In this document: in pieces, positions 20,868-26,845 of the stretch
Layout of the letters: the number at the start of each line of letters is the position of its first letter
Numbering within the stretch: the stretch's first letter is position 1
Origin: Mesotaenium endlicherianum
Lineage: Eukaryota > Streptophyta > Zygnematophyceae > Zygnematales > Mesotaeniaceae
Assembly: GCA_009602735.1 (NCBI GenBank)
Contig: WELA01003657.1
Location: forward strand, 83,587-110,431
Length of the DNA stretch: 26,845 bases
Reading direction: 5' to 3'
Notes under the pieces: model-generated
Told to the model about the DNA's origin: nothing
Database searches by the model: none
What the model saw: only the letters and a program-made list of their open reading frames with translations
Program-made: the position numbers and the translations under genes

Positions 20868-22354
20868 ATGGTAAGGACAAGGTCTCAAACTAGCAACTCC
20901 CAAGACAAGGAGAANAGGAGAACCAGGAGAACGAGAATGTCGAAAACCAGGCGAAAAGCCATGTAGCGGGAAACCGTACCTATTCGGAAGCAGTAGCAGA
21001 TACTGCAGCTAGGGAGGCTGCAGAGGAGGCAGCTGCTATTGCCGCAGTCGCAGCTCAGCAAGCTGAGGAGGAGAGAGCCAGGCTAGAAGCTGAACAAGTA
21101 GCAAAGGCCGCTGAAGATACAGAAAGGAGGGAAAGACAGCCAGCTGACGAGCGCACTGTCGAGGAACTCATGGCATCAAGGGCCAATGTTCTGAACCCAC
21201 CTCCTGCTGTACAACTCAATGTACCCCTAGGTCAAATACGTGACCGGCTGAATGCGGCAGGAATTGCTGCTGCAGGAGCAAGAGGGATTGTTGAGGACAC
21301 TACTCAGCGAGTGGATGCCAATGCTGCTGCTGCACTTGCTAGACTACCACCCCAGAGTGTAGACTTGGGTGCAATGTTCGTTCAAATGCAGTCGCAAATG
21401 GCGACCATGTATCAGTCCCAGCAGGAGGACAAAAGAATCATAATGTCCCTACTCCGGGACAGAGACCAACTGGGGTCTCACACCACTAGTGGTGGTGGCC
21501 GAGGGCCTAGTAAGCCCAAGCCGAAACCTCCCCAGGACTATGACCCTGAGGGAAACAGAAAATATTACCTGATCAAGTTTCTCGCGGATGTTGAGCAGTG
21601 GCTGGAGAACTACCCAGAACTGCAAGATTACGAGAAGGTCAGGCACACCGGTGCGCTACTGAAAGGCAGTGCCGCAGACTGGTGGCTTTACTGGAAGGAA
21701 GAGCGTAAGGCTCGGCAACTCGGTGACCCTACGTGGGTAGAGTTTGTCGAGAAGTTGCATGAGAAGTTTGATGTCATCAACCAGCAGGAGAAAGCTATCT
21801 ATGCGATGATCTCCCTGACACTGAAGCAGACCACTTCAGTTGCTGAGTTTGCTCAAAAGTTCCAAGAGAACATGATGAAGCAGCCTGATTTGCCAGAACG
21901 GTATAGGATAGCATACTTCAGGTATGGCTTGAAATCCGAGGTCTCTGGTCATTTTGCTGAGAAAAAGTATGAGAAACTGGCTGACTTGATCCAGGATGCT
22001 GACGCCTGGGATCAGCAGCAGTTCAATCACAAGCGCCAGAGTAACGCTTTGGTGTCTAAGATTGTCAAAAAGCCCCACGGTTCCTACAATGCAGTTGAAG
22101 GAGACCAGGCTGAGGATAATCAGGGTGATGAATATGAGTATGAGTACAATGCTATTCAGTCTAGAGGTAGAGGTGGTCCCTCTCGAGGTGGCTATGGAAG
22201 GGGTGGTGGTAGGACTAAGCCGAGACCAGCCTCAGCAAAATCTACTTGCTACCATTGTCAGCAGAAAGGCCACTACAGAGAACAGTGTCCGGTCAAGCAC
22301 CTGCCTAAGGTCGAGAGAAAAGACCAGCCTTTAAAAGACAGCAACAGTCAGTAA
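20868..22354 (+). CDS. gag: Gag (capsid and nucleocapsid) of the chromovirus
   Basis: Gag forms the cytoplasmic particle that packages the element RNA. The first ATG after the primer site (20868) encodes [10 protein letters not shown], a typical plant Ty3 Gag start. After the ambiguous base at 20915 the frame shifts by one, then stays open to the stop at 22352-22354 (about 495 residues in total); the uninterrupted part from its own Met is 21170-22354. An Ala/Glu-rich N-terminal part is followed by a retrotransposon Gag capsid region ([28 protein letters not shown]), an RGG-like basic stretch and one zinc knuckle [14 protein letters not shown] (C-x2-C-x4-H-x4-C) at 22247-22288. The break at the N is probably an assembly error. 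Confidence 0.9.
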
Positions 22355-22371
22355 TCCAGTCTACTGACTGT
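22330..22371 (+). promoter_or_regulatory. -1 ribosomal frameshift signal between gag and pol
   Basis: The slippery heptamer T TTA AAA (22330-22336) is in the correct gag frame. After slipping it reads TTT AAA in the pol frame, which is open here and continuous with pol. A 7-nt spacer leads to a perfect 10-bp stem, ACAGTCAGTA (22344-22353) with TACTGACTGT (22362-22371), closing an 8-nt loop. The gag stop overlaps the 3' end of the first stem arm. The geometry matches known -1 frameshift elements. Activity is inference. Confidence 0.8.
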
Positions 22372-25300
22372 GAGGATGCTAGAGATAGTGAGTCGTCACT
22401 AGCTGCCCTCGTAGCAGGTATTATGGGTCCTGCTGAACTGGATTCACTATGCATGCCTGACAACCAGATAAAGGAGACCATCAGCAATATAGACGTCCAG
22501 AGAGTGCACACTCTGGATGCTCTTGTTCCACCTGATGTCCAACATTTCTTTGCTACGTCAGGAGAACAATGCGAAAGTCAGGAAAAGACAGTCCCCCCTA
22601 TCCTACTGCATTGCATGATTGCAGGTAGGAAGGTGAGGGCATTTGTTGACGGAGGGGCGTCACATACTTTTATCCACAAGGACTTAGTTAAGCGGCTAAG
22701 GCTGCCTACTGTCACCCAAGGGAATAGAAAAATATTCCTTGGAGATGCCTCAAGTATCCCGGGAGGAGTTATAACCAAGCCTATTGAGGTCCAGTTAGGT
22801 TCTGGCATTGCAGTTCTAACTGAAACGCTTACATTTGAGGTACTCAACACTGGCTTTTATGATCTCGTGCTAGGCAGGTCCTGGCTTAATAGACATCAAG
22901 CTGAAGTGTGTTGGAGCAGAGGTACAGTTAAAGTGAGAGGAGCCAGTGATGGGCAGACTGACTTGGCACCCACCAGTGCTCTTCCTCTTGTCCTGTGTGG
23001 ATGGCAAATGAAGGAAAAGAAGAGGCTTCCAGAAGGATGCAAGTTGCTGAATGCAATGGAGTTCGTCAAAAGCTGGAACCAGAAGGAAGACAGAATGTTC
23101 TGTCTGCTGCTAAGAGAGGTACCTCCTCAACCTGAAGAAGTGGTTGAGAAAAAGGTACACCCTCCGGAACACCCTACTGCTGCAAACATTGTTGCTCAGT
23201 ACACGGATGTGTTTAATATGCCTCCAGGACTACCCCCTAAGCGGGAAGTAGATCATAGGATTGATTTATTACCTGGTAGCCAGCCACCCTGGCAACGCAC
23301 GTATGGCTTGTCTTATTTGGAGAGTGAGGAGTTGAAAACACAGATTGCAGAGCTGGAGGAAAATGGTTACATTTCTCCCAGTAAATCACCGTACGGCGCA
23401 CCTATCCTATTTGTTAAGAAAAAGGATGGCAGTATGCGGATGTGTGTGGATTACAGAGCCCTGAACAGAATTACAGTAAAGAACAAGTATGCTTTACCCA
23501 GAATCGAGGACTTGCTTGATACCCTGTCTGGCGCTAAGGTGTTCAGTAAGATAGATCTCAAGAGTGGTTATCATCAAATCAGAATTGCTGAGGGGGATGA
23601 ACACAAGACTGCTTTCCGCACACGTTATGGACACTATGAGTTCAACGTGATGCCATTTGGACTGACTAATGCTCCTGCTACCTTTATGGGTGCTATGAAT
23701 GACATTTTCAGACCTTATTTGGATAAGTTTGTGCAAGTTTTCCTGGATGATATTTTAATTTTCTCTAAAGATGAAGCTCAGCACACTGAACACTTAAAGA
23801 AAGTGCTGGACACTCTGCGGAAAAATCACTTGTATGCTAAAATGAGCAAGTGTGATTTCTTTAAGGAAAGTATTGAATTCTTAGGCCACGTTGTCAGTAA
23901 AGAGGGCATCAGTGTGGATCCTAAGAAAGTCCAGACCATAAGGGACTGGCCAGTACCACAGTCTGTCTCTGAAGTTAGATCCTTCCTCGGGTTGGCTAAC
24001 TACTATAGGAGATTTATTGAGAATTATTCCACAAAGGCCAGTAAACTGACTGACCTTACTAAGAAAGACATCGGGTATGTGTGGGGGGAAGAGCAGCAGG
24101 CTGCCTTCCAGACCCTTAAAGATGCCCTTTGTTCTGCCCCAGTGCTAGCCGTGTATGACCCCAGCAAACCGGTGCAGGTGGTTACTGATGCCTCTGATTT
24201 TGCCATGGGTGCTATTTTGTTGCAGCCTGCTGACAAAACCACAAAGGATGGTAAGGTACGGCAGGAGTGGCATCCTGTGTTGTATGAGTCTATGAAATTT
24301 AATCCAGCGGAGATTAATTACTCAGTGCATGATAAAGAGCTGCTAGCTATCATTCATGTACTCAAACAGTGGAGAGCATACTTACATGGTAAAGCTTTTA
24401 AGGTGATTACAGATCATCTAGCTCTGACCCACTTTCAGAAGAAGTCCAAGCTGTCGAGGAGGGAGAACCGCTGGAGCCAGATGCTGGAGCAGTTCCAAGT
24501 CCAGATCGACTACAAACCAGGGAAGTTGAATCCTGCTGATGCACTCTCTAGAAGACCTGACTTGCAAGAAAGGAACTTTAGTCAGCATGCTGTAGATAAA
24601 GTCCTGTGTGCACTCACTTCACTAAAGGTGAAAAAGTCCTTCCTTGAACAACTTAGGAAAGCCTACCTTTCTGACCCAACATTTGAGCCCAGCCCCACTA
24701 CTGGTGTGTGTCGTGCTACTGCACTCGGGTATAAGCTCAAGGGAGGGGTCTGGGTGACTGAAACCACTTCAGGCAGGCTGAAGCTGGTCATTCCTAATAA
24801 TTTGGAAATAAGGTCTCTCTTACTGAGTCAAGCTCATGACAGTCTCCTGGGTGGACATTTGGGGCAGGCCAAAACTGTTGGCAAACTGGCAAAACATTAT
24901 CATTGGGAGGGGTTACCCCGGGAGGTCTTGAAATATGTCAAGTCCTGTGACCAGTGTCAGAGAAATAAGTCTCGGCACACACCACCCGGAGGTCTCTTGC
25001 AACCGCTACCCATCCCAGCGGGACGCTGGGAAACTATATCCATGGACTGGGTGGTCTCACTACCAAGAACTGCCAACGGGCATGATTCAATACTGGTAGT
25101 CGTGGATAAACTGACAAAAATGGTCATTTTTATCCCCACAACTGTCAAAGTGACTGCACTCGAAACAGCGAGACAGTTTTACAACCATGTAGTATGCCAA
25201 CATGGGCTCCCTTCTAATATCATCTCAGACAGAGACTCAAAATTCACCTCTAAGTTCTGGAGAGCTTTAATGGGGTTAATGGGAGTCAAACAGCTGCTCA

Positions 25301-26139
25301 GCACAGCAAACCACCCTCAGACTGATGGGCAGACTGAAAGAACTAACCGAGTTCTGCAGGAGGTGCTGAGAGCATATGTTAACCAAAAACAAGATAATTG
25401 GGATGACCTGTTGCCTCAAATTCAGTTTGCGGTCAACAGTGCGGTGCACGCGTCAACGGGCAAAACTCCTTTTGAACTCAGCCTGGGTAGAGTCCCTAAG
25501 TCTCCTCTAGATGTGCTAGGGGAATCTTTAACTCACCCTGAAGGGACTGACAACCCGGTCTCCCTCGAGTTAACTCAGGAGTTTGCTGACACCCTCTCAG
25601 AAGTCCAACGAAACTTGCACACGGCCCAAGAAAACCAACAAAAATACGCTAATCAACACCGTCGGGAACTGACATTTTCCAAGGGGGATTTAGTCAAACT
25701 GCATTCTCAGCACCTGTACCTCCCTGGTGTGGTCAAGAAAAAGCTTGGCCCTGTCTGGGTCGGTCCATATTCAGTGGTCCGTCGTGTCGGTCAGAATGCT
25801 TACAAACTGAACATGTCAGCTGAATACAAGGGGCACCCGGTCTTTAATGTCTCCTTCCTGGAACCGTACATCAAAGGTGATACACTGTTCACAGGTCGGT
25901 TCCCTGTCCAACCAAGACCGGTCCCCGCTGTCCGAGACGGCGACCCTGAGGAATATGAGGTCGATGAGATTTTAGACGCTCGCTCGGTCCGTCGATCGTC
26001 TAAATATGTCATGAAATACCTCATTCGATGGAAGGGTTACGATGCCTCGGGAAACACTAGGGAGTTTAAGGACCACTTGACCAATGCCAAAGGGGCGTTG
26101 ACACGGTTCCACCTCCGGGCCGCTGGAGTCCCTCCATAA
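22330..26139 (+). CDS. pol: Pol polyprotein: protease, RT, RNase H, integrase, chromodomain
   Basis: Pol copies the element RNA into DNA and integrates it. It is in the -1 frame to gag and entered by frameshift at 22330; its first internal Met is at 22423, and residue numbers here count from that Met (1238 residues). Protease: [11 protein letters not shown] (Asp76). [13 protein letters not shown] and FLDD with catalytic Asp442-443. RNase H: TDAS (Asp589), with HDKELLAI and ITDHLAL. Integrase: H2C2 finger (His805 ... Cys842, Cys845), then catalytic Asp875, Asp936 and Glu972 with exactly 35 residues between the last two. The GPY/F module (GPVWVGPY) follows, then a chromodomain at ~1177-1227 ([17 protein letters not shown]). 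No internal stop or frameshift is seen, so the enzyme could be active. The chromodomain has Arg for the usual structural Trp (NTREF). Confidence 0.97.
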   Translation, partial: FKRQQQSVIQSTDCEDARDSESSLAALVAGIMGPAELDSLCMPDNQIKETISNIDVQRVHTLDALVPPDVQHFFATSGEQCESQEKTVPPILLHCMIAGRKVRAFVDGGASHTFIHKDLVKRLRLPTVTQGNRKIFLGDASSIPGGVITKPIEVQLGSGIAVLTETLTFEVLNTGFYDLVLGRSWLNRHQAEVCWSRGTVKVRGASDGQTDLAPTSALPLVLCGWQMKEKKRLPEGCKLLNAMEFVKSWNQKEDRMFCLLLREVPPQPEEVVEKKVHPPEHPTAANIVAQYTDVFNMPPGLPPKREVDHRIDLLPGSQPPWQRTYGLSYLESEELKTQIAELEENGYISPSKSPYGAPILFVKKKDGSMRMCVDYRALNRITVKNKYALPRIEDLLDTLSGAKVFSKIDLKSGYHQIRIAEGDEHKTAFRTRYGHYEFNVMPFGLTNAPATFMGAMNDIFRPYLDKFVQVFLDDILIFSKDEAQHTEHLKKVLDTLRKNHLYAKMSKCDFFKESIEFLGHVVSKEGISVDPKKVQTIRDWPVPQSVSEVRSFLGLANYYRRFIENYSTKASKLTDLTKKDIGYVWGEEQQAAFQTLKDALCSAPVLAVYDPSKPVQVVTDASDFAMGAILLQPADKTTKDGKVRQEWHPVLYESMKFNPAEINYSVHDKELLAIIHVLKQWRAYLHGKAFKVITDHLALTHFQKKSKLSRRENRWSQMLEQFQVQIDYKPGKLNPADALSRRPDLQERNFSQHAVDKVLCALTSLKVKKSFLEQLRKAYLSDPTFEPSPTTGVCRATALGYKLKGGVWVTETTSGRLKLVIPNNLEIRSLLLSQAHDSLLGGHLGQAKTVGKLAKHYHWEGLPREVLKYVKSCDQCQRNKSRHTPPGGLLQPLPIPAGRWETISMDWVVSLPRTANGHDSILVVVDKLTKMVIFIPTTVKVTALETARQFYNHVVCQHGLPSNIISDRDSKFTSKFWRALMGLMGVKQLLSTANHPQTDGQTERTNRVLQEVLRAYVNQKQDNWDDLLPQIQFAVNSAVHASTGKTPFELSLGRVPKSPLDVLGESLTHPEGTDNPVSLELTQEFADTLSEVQRNLHTAQENQQKYANQHRRELTFSKGDLVKLHSQHLYLPGVVKKKLGPVWVGPYSVVRRVGQNAYKLNMSAEYKGHPVFNVSFLEPYIKGDTLFTGRFPVQPRPVPAVRDGDPEEYEVDEILDARSVRRSSKYVMKYLIRWKGYDASGNTREFKDHLTNAKGALTRFHLRAAGVPP

Positions 26140-26406
26140 CTGTCATTTCAGTTGACACGGGAAGGTGACAGGCGGTCCTGTCTCCATTTAAGTTGGAGGG
26201 GAAAATATATGACAGTTAGTGAGCGAGAGCGATAAAAACTCACTCATACGTTTATGTGTAGCGCATCGCAACTACGTCAACTTTTAGCAATCATCCTGTA
26301 AGGTAAACAGCAGCGAAGCCACTATACTAAATACTAACATACTTCCTGCAATCCCTATGACAAAGGTCCATATCCTACTAACTTGTGCCCTGGTTACATG
26401 TGCAGG
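26140..26406 (+). other. Pol-accessory spacer with conserved hairpin and purine block
   Basis: A 267-bp non-coding spacer. It contains a GACAGG/CCTGTC hairpin (26167-26182), a TAAGTTGGAGGGG block and GACAGTTAGTGA, all of which recur in the same order in the damaged copy (around 19104-19050). It ends with the candidate splice acceptor before the accessory ATG. Confidence 0.6.
26376..26405 (+). promoter_or_regulatory. Candidate branch point and 3' splice site before the accessory ATG
   Basis: TACTAAC (26376-26382), the consensus branch-point sequence, is followed 24 nt after its branch A by TGCAG ending at 26405, then G and the ATG at 26407. The damaged copy shares the arrangement. The donor would lie in the LTR-gag leader or pol and is not identified. 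Confidence 0.5.
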
Positions 26407-26845
26407 ATGGCGCCCACCACACAAAAGGAGGACAGAAAGCGCAAGGCAGAAGAAGCCAGGAGGACAATGGAGCAATACCAGAAGGAGCTGGCGGCGACGT
26501 CCCTCACCAGGAGAGAACAAGAAAGGGTCCGCAAACAACAAGAGGCGGCAGAAGAGGCACAGAGGAAGAAGGATCAGGAAGCGGAAAACCTCAGGAAGGC
26601 TGAGGAGGAGAGACAGAAGAAACAGCAAGAAGAAGCGGCAGCGGCAGAAGAGGAGAAAAGAAAAAAGATTGAAGCGGACAGGCAGAAGAGCTTAGCCACT
26701 TACAGGTATTCTGTGGTGGGTGGCCAAAACTTCGATAACCTGAAGGAAGCATTGCTGGCAGCCCAGGCGATCAACAGGCTGGAACAGACAACACTGCTAC
26801 AGAAGGAAGGAGCTACAGCACTGGACAAGTACATCGAGACACACA
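26407..26845 (+). CDS. Chromovirus accessory protein, N-terminal part (runs off window)
   Basis: From the ATG at 26407, 146 codons are open to the window end. Residues 1-95 are K/E/Q/A-rich and coiled-coil-like. Then follow TYRYSVVGG (98-106), LLQKEG (130-135) and DKYIE (140-144), at nearly the same positions as SYRYTVLGK, LQREG and DKYIE in the minus-strand homologue at 18783. Sequence between these anchors is diverged, so the shared layout is not just a recent duplicate. It begins MAPTTQK against MTQKSEL in the other copy. There is no signal peptide or membrane segment. Function unknown; it occupies the position of env in infectious retroviruses but does not resemble one. Confidence 0.72.
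   Translation, partial: MAPTTQKEDRKRKAEEARRTMEQYQKELAATSLTRREQERVRKQQEAAEEAQRKKDQEAENLRKAEEERQKKQQEEAAAAEEEKRKKIEADRQKSLATYRYSVVGGQNFDNLKEALLAAQAINRLEQTTLLQKEGATALDKYIETH

Larger units (their letters stand above)
20111..26845 (+). mobile_element. Ty3/gypsy chromovirus with accessory gene, near intact, cut by window end
   Basis: In order: 5' LTR, PBS, gag, pol in the -1 frame, spacer, accessory gene running off the window. The pol order PR-RT-RNaseH-IN-chromodomain defines it as a Ty3/gypsy chromovirus. It is inserted head to head inside a minus-strand copy of the same family; the left target junction is GCATCAG before TGTAATG at 20111. The 3' LTR and target duplication lie beyond the window. 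Confidence 0.93.

Noticed and set aside
22648..22662. Protease active site DGGA instead of DSGA/DTGA as an inactivating change
   Set aside because: DGG variants are common in plant Ty3/gypsy proteins as I know them, so it is not evidence of inactivity.

Overview
The window looks like nuclear DNA of a streptophyte, most likely a large-genome charophyte alga (Chara-like) or another early-diverging land-plant relative. The reasons are two intron-containing plant-type genes with GT-AG introns and GC-rich exons, one of them a member of the streptophyte-specific LBD transcription factor family, followed by nested plant-type LTR retrotransposons primed from initiator tRNA-Met. The species itself is inference.

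Layout. (1) Positions 1-3960, plus strand: the 3' half of a SART3/Prp24-type U4/U6 snRNP recycling factor. Five exons (75-240, 751-1178, 1941-2033, 2765-2945, 3671-3960) join in phase and encode a Lys/Ala-rich linker, one RRM, an RGG tail and the C-terminal LSm-interaction motif. (2) 3961-5997: convergent intergenic DNA without a gene I can name. (3) 5998-7820, minus strand: a complete three-exon class II LBD (LOB-domain) gene of about 452 codons with a long His/Gln-rich C-terminal region. (4) 7821-11504: AT-richer DNA with a 10-bp minisatellite and no recognisable gene. (5) 11505-16181: a young, apparently non-autonomous LTR retrotransposon with 712/711-bp LTRs, a perfect 5-bp target duplication and no gag-pol. 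(6) 16298-17042: two LTR fragments of a Ty3/gypsy family fused tail to tail, forming a large inverted repeat. (7) 17043-20110, minus strand: the damaged 3' part of a Ty3/gypsy chromovirus, with a pol remnant and a still open accessory gene. (8) 20111 to the window end, plus strand: a nearly intact member of the same family, inserted head to head into the damaged copy. It has a 5' LTR, PBS, gag, pol (PR-RT-RNaseH-IN-chromodomain) and the start of the accessory gene.

The most interesting system is this chromovirus family. Gag and pol are in different frames and are joined by a textbook -1 frameshift signal: slippery T TTA AAA, a 7-nt spacer, a perfect 10-bp hairpin containing the gag stop, and a loop that can pair downstream. 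After pol, both copies carry a third gene encoding a K/E/Q-rich coiled-coil protein with a shared core. Its ATG lies one base after a consensus 3' splice site with a conserved CTAAC branch point in both copies, which suggests expression from a spliced subgenomic RNA. I do not recognise the accessory protein. Three N bases (20448, 20471, 20915) mark uncertain assembly; the last coincides with an apparent frame break near the start of gag.
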